The notes under the pieces are model-generated. The model searched no databases. It was given only the letters and a program-made list of their open reading frames with translations, and had not been told where the DNA came from. DNA of 64,000 nt from Teratosphaeria epicoccoides (taxonomy: Eukaryota; Ascomycota; Dothideomycetes; Mycosphaerellales; Teratosphaeriaceae): the NCBI GenBank assembly GCA_021401465.1, contig JADDMT010000112.1:1-64000 (forward strand). Reading direction: 5' to 3'. Positions within the stretch are counted from its first letter, which is position 1, and every line of letters starts with the position of its first letter. Below are positions 39,457 to 51,393 of the stretch, piece by piece. The translations under genes were made by a program, and so were the position numbers.

Positions 39457-42252
39457 ATGGCAGATTCCTGGATGTATCAGCCTTCCGGAAATCTAAGCAC
39501 GGATATCAAAATCAGGCCGATCCACTCACCACCTGAACCACTCACTCCAGGCCAGCAACAACAGACAAATGTCTCGGCCCTTAATGCCGAGCATCATCCT
39601 GCGGACAAACACAACGGACATCCTAGGATCCGGAGACGGAATAGAGTCATTACAAGTTGTCTGGAATGCAGGAGGCGGAAATTGAAATGCGACAAGACGG
39701 CACCATGTTCAAACTGCACGCGTTTCCGACGGGACTGCTTATATCTGGCCCCGGCTATGGATGCGCAGAGTCAGCAGAAATTGTCGGAGATCAAGGAGAA
39801 GATGGGCGCTTTGGAGAAGAATCTTGAGAGGGAGGTCCAGGCGGCGGCGGCCGCGGCGGGAGGGCAGACCTTGAAGCCGCATGGGGGTGGCGCGAACGTA
39901 ACCAAGTGCGCGTCAGGGCCTTCGTTCGCGCATATTGAGGCGGAGGACGCGGAAGACTTTGTGGGCGTGGGGAGTGGTGGCGAAGAGGATGAGGAGACCT
40001 TGGAGCCTACGCCATTAGCCGCACTCGATAATGTGTATGAAGAAGGCGGCGATGACGAGCTGATGGATTTAGGCGTGCAGATGGGCAGGATGCGAATCAG
40101 TGAAAGGATTGGAGGATGGATTCGACCCAAGCTGGTCGATGAGCTGAATGATACGTTGAAGGATGTCACAGGCGGCAAGAGTAGATCGACTACATCACCA
40201 ATCGCCGTAGACGATCGTGAGATGGGTACCGCAGCGGTCAGGCTGCAAGCCAGTCCGAAGAGCTATATCGGGCCTGGACCTGATTACATCGCGCCAGCTT
40301 CATCGTTCTTTTTTTCAGGCACCAACATGAGCACAAGGCTCACGGACTATCTGCCAAGTAGAAGCGCGGCAGACAGACTGGTGGAGCAGTACTTTCGCGC
40401 AGTGCATTATATGTGTCGTGCGGTTCATCGACCAACGTTCGAAGCACAGTACGCGTTATTCTGGAGCCAGATCGCAGCGGGTTCTGAACCCGCGCCGGCG
40501 ATCCAGGCTATTGTTTTCGCGGCTATGTTGTCTGGCGCCGTGAGTCTGGGTGGGGCGGACGTGACCAGGAAGTTTGGGACGAGTCGTGCTGCGCTTGTTG
40601 ATTCTTTGAGGAGTGGTGCGGAATTTGCACTAGCGAAGGCGAATTTCCTGCGCACTACGAGGGTCGACGTGATGCAGGCGTTTGTCATGTATCTAGTTCC
40701 GCTCGTGCGGGCAGAAGTCTCGCGTGCACACTCGGCGTTGGTGGGAACGGCGATCCGGCTGGCGGAGTGTATGGGTCTGCACAGGGACGGAACGCACTAT
40801 TCCATGACGCCTGTGGAAGTGCATGTCAGGCGACTGATATGGCATCAGCTGTGCTTTCTAGACATGAGGACGTGCGAAGCCACCGGTCCGAGACCGCAGA
40901 TCAGGCCAGGAGACTATGATACGAAGCATCCTCTGAATGTCGACGACGCAGACCTACTGCTTGAACCTCCGTCGACCGAAGACAGCCTCTACTGGACAGA
41001 TACGACGCTTATGCGCCTGCGCACCGAATCTGTCGAGCTGCGACGGAGTCTCTGGTTCGACATGGTGCAGATCGATCGGAAGAAGAAGAGTCTCACTTCG
41101 ACCGTCGTCAAGATTCAAAAAGTCTGGAATTCACTTACCGCCAGGTACCTTCCCATGATGGACCCCAGCAATGCATTTCACGTCTTGGGCCGCCATGTCC
41201 TCACACTCGGGGTGCAAGGATGCTTCATCCAGGTCTTGCACCGCTACCTCTTCAGCACGGCACAACGCATGCCCGATCGCCTGCGTCAGATTCTCATCGA
41301 AGCTGGACTCACGCAGATGGAAAACGCCATCGCTCTCGAAACGAATCCTGACCTGGCGATGTGGTCCTGGTATCGCGGCGCCTTCAACCAATACCACACG
41401 GCACTCCTCCTCATGGTCGAAGTGTATGCCTACCCAATGCGCAAAGACGCCCCGCGAATATGGAAGTGTCTCGATTACATCTTCGACATTCCCAGTCATC
41501 TGAGCCCGAAGCAGAAGGCGGAACTGGTGATCACCGATCTCAGAGACAGGATGGAGGTGTATCACCAGATGCGCAAAGTGAGAGTCACGACCCAGATGGA
41601 GGAGAGGGTGGGCGCGTTGAACAAGAGCGGATTGCATGCGGTCGAGGAACATGAACGGAAAGCTGCAGCCAGCGCTGGCGCTGTGTTTCCTGCCGGGAGC
41701 GCACCGGTGAGCTCCAGCATACCGCCTCTGAATTTTAGTCCGCCGCCGGCCGGGCCCGGCGATGCAGCGGGCAGTGGGCAGGGCAGGCAGCAGAGCATTG
41801 GGAATGACTTTGTTGACGGCGTGGGGCCGGGCGCAAGTGCGTTGGGAGGCAGCAGCGGCGACGTGGCCATGATGATGGATGACATCGATTGGGTGAGTGC
41901 AACAACCCGCTCCCAACGTGTAAAAGGGGCATTGTGACATCGTACTGACTACATTCGTGCTTTATAGGCCGAATGGGACCGCTATTTTCCAATCGAGCAA
42001 AATACCGGCGAGATCAACATCCCGGACTTTGACTTCAACAATTTCACTGGAGGCGCGTTTGATGCGTCGACTGCTGCCGGTGGGACAAGTGCTGCGGCGG
42101 GCGGCCACGTTGGCGTCGCTCCGTCGGCGGCGGCCACGGACATGTCGGACATTAATTTCACACCGACGTTCCTGCCGAATCCTTCATACTTGCAGGCTGC
42201 GCAAGCAAAGCACGGCGGTGGGCCATGGGCGAAGGGATACCGCGAGGGCTGA
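39457..42252 (+). CDS. Zn2Cys6 transcription factor with fungal-specific TF domain
   Basis: Two exons (39457-41892, 41968-42252) are joined across a 75-bp intron (TGG|GTGAGT...TATAG) to give 906 residues. The zinc cluster CLECRRRKLKCDKTAPCSNC, with its last Cys in RRDCLYL, lies at about residues 68-95. A heptad helix (QQKLSEIKEKMGALEKNLE) follows, probably for dimerisation. The fungal-specific domain spans about residues 310-650, including ALVGTAIRLAECMGLHRDGT and RRLIWHQLCFLDMRTCEATG. The second exon adds a Gly/Ala/Asn-rich tail beginning AEWDRYFPIEQNTGEI, a plausible activation region. Target genes are unknown. The neighbouring aldolase ends only 74 bp away on the other strand, which is convergent and says little about regulation. 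Confidence 0.92.
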
Positions 42253-42326
42253 GAAAAGTGGCAGTCAATGGAAAGTTTCCGCAGGGAGAGCCAGGGCCCA
42301 CAACAGCGTCACGACCAACCCCGACT

Positions 42327-43497
42327 TCAGCTCTCGGCGTGCTCAGCACTTCCCTGCACCTCCTCAGCTCCTCCGTCATCGTCCTCCCCAGCCTCGAGCA
42401 TCTCATTCCTGTAACCCTCCGCGTCCACGACCTCCTTACACCACATCTCCCACGGCCGACTCATCGACGCCTGATTCATCGTCCACGCATCCTTGACCTC
42501 CCGATCAGAAAGAAACTTGATATCCTCCTGCTTCGCGGGCCCGGCCCCCTTCTCGCCCGCCCCGAACCTCTGCCCTATCAACCCGACGTTGAAGGACCCT
42601 TGCATCAGCATCGCATCTCGCTGTACCCGAGCATTCTTACACGTGTACACGGAGCGGAAGACGGCTTCTTCGATGGAAGCGCCGACGGCCGTGAACCCGT
42701 GCCCGCGCATCAGGACGACGGGATGAGTCGGCATATCCGGGACGGTGGTGGGTTGGGATGTGATGAAAGTTTTGAGCAGGTCTGTGCCTTTCTGGAGGGT
42801 GGTGGTCGGAGCGAAGCCGGCGGCGAGCGCGGCGCCGAGATGGACGTTGTTCACGAGCATGGTGTGCGCAGTGTCTGAGGACCTGTAGTGTTGATCGATG
42901 TTGTAGACGGGCGCTTGCGGGCCCATCGCGGCGCCCATGTGGAAGCTTGGGGTGTGTGAGTGGCTGAGTGCTGCGGGTGCTGGTGGGAGTGGGACTTACA
43001 CGGGTCGAAGGGGAAGACTGCTGATGGTAAAGGGGAGGACGACTTCTGCGTGCGCATGGACGACTGCGTTGACGCCTTTGTATTTTTTGTAGATCTCGCT
43101 ATGGATGAAGCGTTCCGAGTAGCCTTTGGGGGCATCGGGGTCAACGGGGCCGGCGTCTTCGACTTTGTACTCTGCCAGGTCTTCGCGCTTGGAGACGAGA
43201 GAGGGGGCGAGCCATCTGGAGATGAAGAAGGTGTTGGGGTCTTGGGGATCTTTGCTTGCCGAGCATCAGCGGACGATGGGCGACATGGTCGATGGTCAAC
43301 ATACTTCTGACAGACACGTGGCCGTAGGCGTCGACTACGTTGTGATTATGGAGAATGTGGTTGGCGGTGATCAAAGTGCTGAAGAGCTTCTGTGGCGGTG
43401 GTCTGGACGCTCGGAGTAGGGCGGACCGTTGATCTGTCATGCCGCCAATCGCAACTGCGCCTTGACTGTAGTAATAGAGCGCGGTTGTCTGCTGCAA
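42327..43497 (-). CDS. class II aldolase/adducin-domain protein
   Basis: Three minus-strand exons (43497-43305, 43249-43000, 42945-42327) encode 353 residues. The introns are 55 bp (AGAA|GTATGT...CAAAG) and 54 bp (CCGT|GTAAGT...CCAAG). Joining restores VVDAYGHVSVRN and SSLPLRPVFHMGA, both conserved in the fungal family. The metal-binding His pair is in AVVHAHAEVVLPF, with a further His in MRGHGFTAVG. This fold covers fuculose-phosphate aldolase, ribulose-phosphate epimerase and many uncharacterised fungal enzymes, so the substrate is open. The start at 43497 (MQQTTALYYYSQG) could be preceded by another exon; an internal Met at MTDQRS is an alternative. The C-terminus is Glu/Asp-rich. Confidence 0.88.
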
Positions 43498-43745
43498 TTA
43501 AATCAGACGTGCAGTAAAATTAAACGGCTATCCTGATGACCGCCGTCAAGTGCCGGGCTTGCTTGATCTACCTCCGTAAGGTATCCTTGCAATGCATGGT
43601 GTTGTGGTGGGGTTCCCTTGTTCCCTCGGTTGACGATCCCGCTTACATACCTTGCGATGGCGATGACGCATGGCGGGGTGCTGCTGTTATTTCGTAGCTC
43701 GTTGACTCTTCCTGATTATTGAAGTGGTTGTGGTGGTGGTGGTGG

Positions 43746-43776
<31 letters not shown>

Positions 43777-43866
43777 CTTGTTGTTGTTCTGGCCAGACGC
43801 TTGTACCTGCCACTGGTATCTGGATTCTCCCATACTTCTGGCTTCCTGCTTGTTACCGTGTTCAAC
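43498..43866. other. spacer with (GGT)n/(GTT)n microsatellite
   Basis: The two flanking genes diverge from here. The spacer contains a GGT then GTT triplet repeat at about 43730-43788. Nothing else was seen. Confidence 0.5.
43730..43788. repeat. GGT/GTT trinucleotide microsatellite
   Basis: Six GGT-type triplets run into about eleven GTT triplets with one CTT interruption. It lies 80 bp upstream of the dimeric-barrel protein gene. Confidence 0.9.
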
Positions 43867-44778
43867 ATGACAACGACAGAAATAGCGTGGTTTCCATTGG
43901 TAGGCTGTACACATCTCCATCTCCGTTGCACTGCATATGCGCAGAACGTTCGCTCACCTGCATTGATCCAGAAAGCCGGCGCAGATGTTGGCGACCCTGC
44001 GAGCGAGGCGGCGTCGATTTTGAAGAGCACGTTTGATACGCTGCGTTCGCAGGATGGCATGCAGCAAATCCAGTTTGGTACTTGGGTAGAGAACGCAAGC
44101 CACTTTCAATTGTTCATCAGTGAGTGCCCCTCAGCCGCAGGATCAGAAGCGTGGGAAGACTAGAGGTGCTGAGGGCAGTCAGACTGGGACAGCAAAAAGC
44201 ACCACGAAGACTTCATCGCCTCTGGGGCCTATCAGGCCTTCTTCGCGCGCTTCGTGAGCCTGATCGACGACTCTTCGCCGGGCAGTGGCATCTTCCACGT
44301 GGACTTTGATTCTCCAGCTGCCTTGGCCCAGGTCTTCAGTGCACCAGTGACTGAGGTCGCAACATTTTACTTCGAGGGTACACCACCATCGGATTATGTT
44401 CAGCAGGCGCAGAAGCTCGCGGCAGTGCTGGAGGAGAACAAGGTGGAAGGCTACCTCGGCGCCATTCTGGGAACGACGTACGAGGAGATTGAGTGGGAGG
44501 GAGTGAAAGGAAAGGCCGGAGTGTTGGCGATTGGGTGGCAAAGCGTGGAAGCGCACAAGGTCGGACAGCTGAGCACAGTGAAGGACGCGCAATGTTGGCT
44601 GACGGTTGCTGTAGGCTTTCCGGGCGACGCAAGCGTTCCAAGAGAACATTCACCTCGTCCGAAGCAATGCCAAGAAGATCGAAATGCGTGAGTGCGGCAT
44701 CGGATGCCGAATGGCCGACAAGTCCGCTGACACGCTGCAGACCACGTCCAGGTAATGCAAGCCCAGGCCGATGCTTAG
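43867..44778 (+). CDS. dimeric alpha/beta-barrel (ABM-like) protein
   Basis: Exons 43867-44119, 44183-44559, 44615-44687 and 44741-44778 give 246 residues. The introns are 63, 55 and 53 bp and end CAG, TAG and CAG. A further in-frame 45-bp intron at 43900-43944 (TTG|GTAGGC...GCGCAG) is likely, because removing it yields AWFPLNVRSPAL and deletes an odd His/Cys-rich stretch; the protein would then be 231 residues. Two similar halves are visible. Each has a Trp-Asp/Gln-Ser-x-x-x-His-x-x-Phe element (NWDSKKHHEDFIAS and GWQSVEAHKAFRAT), the mark of the antibiotic-monooxygenase/EthD-like ferredoxin fold. Such proteins may be heme- or quinone-handling or have no known activity. No function is assigned. 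The splice after HK uses a weak donor (GTCGGA). Confidence 0.75.
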
Positions 44779-46070
44779 GCCTCTTCCCGCTCTGCAGGTC
44801 CATTGCAGCGCCCGAGTCATGCACGGCTCGTGCTCGGATTCGCCAGCGCGCACTGTCGACACAGCCGTCGAAGCTTTCCCCGTACAATGGACAGGTATGA
44901 GGTCATGCCGTGTCAGAGTGGAGCGGAAGAGTCGGTCCGTACCAAGGGAGTGGTAGAGGGATCCCGGATGGAGCAAGTCAGCGGCGGTGGCCGGTCCCGG
45001 CACATGTATCATTCGTGCGACTGCTGCGAGAAGCATCTTGATTCTTGGCGCACTATAAACGATGAAGTCCTTTGAGTTTTGCAGCGGGGCACGATGATTC
45101 ATGTGCGCGCCACTCGCGGTGACGGAGGGGGCTAGGAGGTATCTGCGGAGTCGATGCATGTAGTACAAGTATATGTGCCCGTTTCGACGTGCAGCAGGTC
45201 CTTGGGTGCAGGGAGCGTTCGGTTTCATCAGAGCTTGCTTCCGGCGTGCGACGGGAGGAACCCTATCCATGTCGATGCCCGTCGTCCCCCTGCACTTCCC
45301 AGTATTTCCGCGTAGGATAGATGTTCAGGTCGATGAGGGTGAGAGAGCGTGAGTAAGCGACAGAGTCGTCGGATATCAGCGCTATAACACACACACACAC
45401 ACACGCATACACACACACATACACACACACAACACACACACAACACACATACACACACATACACACACACATGCAAGGCTGAAGAAGGGCGAACCCGCGC
45501 GACCGGCATCTGGGAGTGAGCACGACACGCGACGGGCGGGATCTAGCTGGAAGGTGGAGCACAGACTGCCGAGCTGCCCCCAGCTGCCCATCCCACAATC
45601 AGACATCCGACTGCGACTACTGGACGGCCGAGTCGACTTCACGAACCTGTGCGCGCATCGCTCCCGGCCGAGTCCAGAGCCCTCGCTCCTCCCCTTCCGA
45701 GCCGCCACGCCGCCGTCCAGAATCCCGAGCTCGCCGCCGTCACCATCGCCCGTCGTTCGCGCGCGTGCAGCCTATCTCCGGACCGACTTGTCGGGGTTTG
45801 CAGCAAATAGAGACGACCCACCGATCGACCGGCTACGTCGCCCGCAGCGCGACTCTCCTTCTCGCACCCACCGTCCCCGTCTGCACGCCGGATCGCGAGG
45901 TCGGTGTCGCCGACCTTGCATCCACATGCTCCCAGTGTGTCTGGACCACACTCACAAGCCGCCGTACGGCCCGTTCATCGGCTTATCGACGTCGAGCAGT
46001 CTGCAAACCTGGACACAGGCCGACGGGTGGGTGGCCTCTTGCTTGCTATTAGGCGGCTGCCGGCCGAAGG
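44779..46070. other. 1.3-kb upstream region of white collar-1
   Basis: This region holds a CA-repeat and probably a long 5' leader of wc-1. Frames that are open here (45516-46573) are out of frame with wc-1 and not protein-like. No RNA gene was seen. Confidence 0.45.
45388..45470. repeat. (CA)n microsatellite with TA interruptions
   Basis: An alternating CA/AC tract of about 80 bp is broken by CATACA and AACACA variants. It lies about 600 bp upstream of the wc-1 start codon. Such tracts are length-variable and can adopt Z-DNA. Confidence 0.95.
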
Positions 46071-49000
46071 ATGAATGGCTACCCCTCGTACGGCTATGGT
46101 GCCAATGGCCATGGCATCGACCCGACCTATGCCGCGGGCGACACCATGATGTTGGGCACAGACCCCACGACGGGCCAGTCGCTGGAGGATATTGTGTCGC
46201 AGAACGCCAAGGCGATCCGGCGGCAGAGCGTGCCACAGGGCTATGGGGCGAGTCCGGCGCAGGTCGATGCGGACATGCGGCGGATATCGATGATGGACTA
46301 CAACGGGACGTCGCCTGCGACGTCGGCGAACGGCTTTGCGTACGACCCAAGCGCAAGCATGGACCAGAACGGCATGATGGCAGGTGCGTCGCCTGCGCGG
46401 TCAATGTCACAGCCGCGGAGGGCACAGGACATGCGACCGTCGTCGCACAGCAATTTGGCCGTCACCTCAGGTCTCAACGGCACACCGCCGGGATACAACC
46501 AAATCATGCCGCCAAACTCGGCGTACGCGTCTCCAACCCACCCTCCAAACGGGATGGACCTGAGCATCAGTAGTCCGTACGGCGATCCGAACATAGGCAT
46601 ATCGATGGACTTCAGCATGGACCCGAACATGAGCACATCCCTGGTCAGCGATATGAACATGAGCATGTACAGTCAGCCGCAGTTCAGCAGCGCCACCGTC
46701 GCTTCGCCCATGCACTCGACTGCACATCAAAGTCAGATCTCGCAGCCCGTCACGCAGCCGCATCCGTCCCTGAACCACCGCAGCAGCAACAGTGGCATGA
46801 ACACGCAGTACAGTACCCAAAGCAGCCATTCCGGTGGCACTACTGTACGTGCATTGTCGAGGTCGAACACACTGCCTGACATGAGCAGTGCGAGCAGTCC
46901 TTTGCATCCGCAGAATTCGTCGGGGCGACAACCAGGCCCGACTGCTCAGACCGCGGGAGGATCTGCTGGTCCGGGGTTCCATGCTCACAATCAGTCATCG
47001 CAGATGAGTACCTCTCAGGCTGACCACAGGAGCTCTTGGCCTCAAGGGCAACAGCAACACCCATCTGAAAATATGCAGCAGCAGTACGATGGCGTCAGTG
47101 GTCCTGTTCCCATTGATATATCGAACTATAATCCAAACAACCAGGGCTTCAGTTGGGACGCGCCAAAGGGCGGCTGGCCATCTACAATGGTCGGGAGACC
47201 ACACAGCATGCAGCCACAGCACAAGAATGCGTATTCATCAACGGGATTTGACATGCTTGGAGTACTTGTACGTGCCCATGACCCATTTCTCACGTGTCTC
47301 CCACTGACACTCGACAGATGCGTGTTGCCACCCGTCCGAAGCCTGAGATCAACATCGGTCCGGTGGACTTGTCTTGCGCTTTCGTCGTCTGCGATGCGGA
47401 AAAGGATGACATCCCCATTGTCTACTGCTCTGACAACTTTGAGCGTCTGACCGGATACAACAAGCACATGATTCTCGGGCGCAACTGCCGATTTCTGCAG
47501 TCTCCCGACGGTAACGTTGCACCGGGTATCCGACGGAAGTACGTGGACGACGACTCGGTGTTGTACCTGAAGAACATGATAACCTTGCGGCGCGAAGCAC
47601 AAATCTCGCTGATCAACTACCGGAGAGGCGGTCAGCCGTTTATGAACTTGCTGACGATGATTCCGATAACTTGGGATGGGGATAATGTGAAGTTCTTCGT
47701 CGGGTTTCAGGTCGATTTGGTGGAGCAGCCGAACGCGGTCACCAACAAGAACCCCGGTAAGTTGCATCGTCCGATCCCGCTCCCGATCGTATCGATGTGG
47801 TATTGGTAGAATGTTCCATGTCAGCTCGCGCGACCAAAAGCCCACTGACCTCCCGTCTGATGCGGCTGAATAGAATACTGATATCGAGTATCCAGATGGC
47901 AGTTACAGCATCAACTACCAGAGGGGTATGCCCATCCCTCGGTATGTCATTAATGCACCAGAGTCCATGCCTCCCAAGTCCGAGCTCTGCCAAACCGTGC
48001 CGCGCGACGACGTCTCCGCGATCCTCACCTCGATCGGCACTGGCGAATCTGAATACGCCAAGCGCATGTGGGATAAAGTGCTGTTGGAAAACACCGACGA
48101 TGTAGTACATGTGCTGTCTCTCAAAGGTCTGTTCCAATGGGTCTCGCCTTCCGCCATACGGATACTGGAATACGAGCCCCATGAGATCATCGGCACTGCG
48201 CTCAGCTCTGTGTGCCATCCTAGTGACATCGTGCCAGTGACGCGAGAACTCAAGGATACTTCCTCCGGCGCCTCGGTCAATGTCGTCTTTCGGATACGGC
48301 GAAAGAACAGTGGTTATATGTGGTTCGAAGGCCATGGCTCGCTGCACACCGAGCAAGGCAAGGGCCGCAAGTCTATTATCATGGTCGGTAGAGAGCGACC
48401 GGTTTATGCGCTCAGTAAGAACGAGCTCATGAACAACGGTGGCATTGGCGAGAACGAGCTTTGGACGAAGATGTCGACAAGTGGGATGTTCCTGTTTGTG
48501 GGCTCGAATGTACGACAATTGCTCGACCGGCAGCCAGATGAGCTTGTTGGCATCAGCATACAATCTCTCATGCGGGCTGAGTCCAAGGTCGAATTTGCCA
48601 GGATTCTGGAACACGCGCGCACTGGCAAGATTGCGAGCGTGAAGCACGAAATGATCAACCGAAGGGGACAAGTACTGTCAGCGTTCACGACACTGTACCC
48701 AGGGGACGCGACCGAAGGGTTGAAGCCGACGTTCATCATGGCGCAGACGAGGCTCGTCAAGTTCTCTCGAGGTGGCCAATCGGCAAGGCCGAGCATGTAT
48801 CCCAAGACCGAAAGGAATTCAAACGAGTCGATGAGCTCCATCAAAGCGTCCGGTTCCCAAGCTGGAACACCACTGCTAGGTAACAGCACGCCCGCGTCGG
48901 GCCTTTCGATGTCGAACTTCCAGAATACCAACGGGTCGGCTGCGACTTATGCCGGTGAGAAAGGTCTGTTGCTTGGACACCAGGACATCTCGCTCGCCTC

Positions 49001-49603
49001 GGATGACAATCTCTTCGATGAGCTCAAGACCACCAAGTCCTCGTCTTGGCAATATGAGATACGTCAATTGGAGAAGAGGAACAGAATGTTGGCGGAAGAA
49101 GTGCAGTCATTGATTGCGGCGAAGAAGAAGAGGAAGCGGAGAAAGAACGGTGGCAATTTAACGAAAGATTGCGCGAACTGCCATACCAAAGTCACACCGG
49201 AGTGGCGGAGAGGTCCGAGCGGCCAGCGAGATCTGTGTAACAGCTGTGGGCTGAGGTGGGCCAAGCTCGTAAGTCTTGTGCGACGTTATCCACGCTGGCG
49301 TGGTTGAGTTGACTGACATTCTTCTAGAACGGTCGTGTCTCCCCACGGACGAACTCGCAGCGCTCGGCGCACTCCGGCGGCGCTTCCGACAAAGGTGCTT
49401 CGCCGCGGATCGGGAGCACCACCGCGCATGCACCCGGCAATCGGTCTCCACTCGGCATGTCGGGTGCAACTCCGGTCCACCATCAGCAGACACAAGTGAC
49501 TGGTGCCACCGGCAATACAAATGGATCGGGTGGCCATGCTGCGAGTATGGAAGGCGCGTCAGGAGTGCCTGATAAGATTGAGGAGGGCATCGAACCGGAT
49601 TGA
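46071..49603 (+). CDS. wc-1: white collar-1 blue-light photoreceptor / GATA factor
   Basis: WC-1 senses blue light through flavin and, with WC-2, activates light and clock genes. Four exons (46071-47267, 47318-47756, 47896-49268, 49328-49603) give 1094 residues. The introns are 50, 139 and 59 bp. The second acceptor is the CCAG at 47892-47895, which restores NKNPDGSYSINYQ. Residues 1-400 are Ser/Gln/Met/Pro-rich and probably an activation region. The LOV domain (about 400-530) has GRNCRFLQ with the flavin-adduct Cys at residue 456. PAS-B and PAS-C follow (about 610-710 and 735-860; WVSPSAIRILEYEPHEIIGT). A basic nuclear signal (KKKRKRRKN) precedes the GATA finger CANCHTKVTPEWRRG...CNSCG at about 971-995. 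The last exon is Ser/Gly/Thr-rich and ends EEGIEPD. All light-sensing and DNA-binding residues appear intact. Confidence 0.97.
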
Positions 49604-51393
49604 CTGCTGAACTTCCTCTGCATGAATCTTGCTGTGGCCACTGAACGGCTCCGGCCGTCCGTTCATGGCACCTCAGGTCGAGCTGCATCGTGCACGTAGA
49701 CATTGCAGAGCGGCAGCAAACACGAGCCTGCTCTGCTTGCTTTTGGGAAAACATCACGGCTGGTGAGTACGGTTACTGTTCGCTCGATACCCTGCCCCGC
49801 CCCCCCCCGCTTGAGCTTTTCAAGATCGCTTTGTATTGTGCCTTGGATGTTTGGGATATACAGGAGAGACCGCCACGATGTCACGACTGTCCGGACGGAC
49901 ATGATGACAGGGCGAAAGGTGACTGGGACGTGCCGAACGCACGATTGGCGTTTTCTTGGGAGTTCTGGGGATTCCTGACGGTGTTTGGGTGGTGTTTGGG
50001 CGAGGTTTTATTGGAGGAGGAACAGGACGCACAGGGTGTGTTGCGGAGAGAGCGAGAGCGGGAGCAGAGTCACGAAAGGCTTCGTCTGCATAGCGCAGCA
50101 TCGAGCAATCAATCCAACATCTTTGCTGTTCGTTGGGATGCGCGTCTTGTACATGCCAGCATGGGGTCCAAGTCCACCCCAGGTGCTGCATGGGACGTCC
50201 ATGCTCTGCGAGTCTGTGGCGCGTGTCAAGTTGTGATAGTTTCGTGCTTCCCAGGACCTTGGGCTCCGACACATGTCATGTCTAGTGTCATATTCTAAGA
50301 TACACGTCAGCCCTGATGGGGAAGTAACCAGGCTGCATGCATGGCTGTCTCCTGAGCTTTGTTGAGTCGTGGTACGACGCACAGATGCCTGAGCGAGCGC
50401 GGCGCCGTGGCTGTTGTCCGGGCTTCATGTTGACACCACACACTCTCCCCGCCACCGAACTCGGCAATGTGCGGAAAAAAAGCCACATCTACATCTACTA
50501 CGGTATATACCCATTTTTGTTTTCTCCGTTCCCTTTTTTCCGAAGCCACCCCCCCAAAGTCACCAAGGCAAACCAGTGTGATGAAAAATCGCCAAGAAAA
50601 ACAAACAAACCCTCCTGTATGAGCATCCCCCAAACTCAAACATCCACCTCCTCGGCATTCATCTGCCATCCATCAACGCTCTGACTCCATCAATTTCACC
50701 TCCCGCCAACGCCCATCTCCGCCCGCACGACCAGGGGGGGCACCGTCCCTGGGCAAACTCATGTACGAATTACGATCGCAAATTGGCGCGTGTTAAGCTT
50801 GTACAAGCATAAAAGCTCCAGACGCGCTTTGCCCGCCTGGGGAAGGGCAGCATCGCATTGGACCTGGTTAGGCCTCTGGCGTGGGAAGTAAGTAGTACCT
50901 CGATAGCTACGCGCCTGCCCAAAGGTTTGCTTCTTCCCAAGTCTTGCTTTTGTGCTGTTCCCTCTCCGTCCGCCTCTCCCTTCTTCCCTTTTCCTCTTTT
51001 CTTTTTTTCCGCCGCTGCGGTACGCGTCGTGACACTCAGGACGATTGGCCGACGGACTCTTCCCTGATTGCTGCCACCTCCCCTCTGCGACACCTCCGCT
51101 GGTCCCCTTCGTCATCCCAATCCTGTGCGCGCGGACAGTAGTCTCCACGTCTCACACAGGCCACCTGCATTACTTGCATAAGCTGTTGGGTCGCCAAGCA
51201 GCAGTCCTTGCCGGCAGCAGGCCGGGCGTCTGTGCGACCCGGACCTGGGTGCGCATTTCTCGTGCGACGCGACAGGTTCCAAGTGATACTTCCCGATCGA
51301 CTCCTCTCTCCCCCGCCGTCGGCCGCGGTCTGACGGAAGTTGAGCGTACGTTTGTCACGGCAGAGAAGCTGCGTGGAACACGACTCAGGCACC
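49604..51393. other. 1.8-kb region between wc-1 and the Ras-like gene
   Basis: The first part is probably wc-1 3' UTR. The second part contains a C/T-rich tract (about 50930-51015, with TTTCTTTTTTTCC) 380-460 bp in front of the Ras-like ATG, typical of fungal core promoters. Open frames of up to 202 codons here have no domain. No RNA gene was found. Confidence 0.4.

Noticed and set aside
42253..42326. Aldolase and Zn2Cys6 gene as a regulator-enzyme cluster
   Set aside because: They are convergent with 74 bp between stops, and no transporter or further pathway enzyme is adjacent; proximity alone is not evidence of a cluster.
48404..48931. A 175-codon minus-strand frame
   Set aside because: It is antisense to the PAS region of wc-1 and has no features.
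49690..50298. A 202-codon + frame after wc-1
   Set aside because: Mixed composition, no domain and position in the likely 3' UTR; not called a gene.
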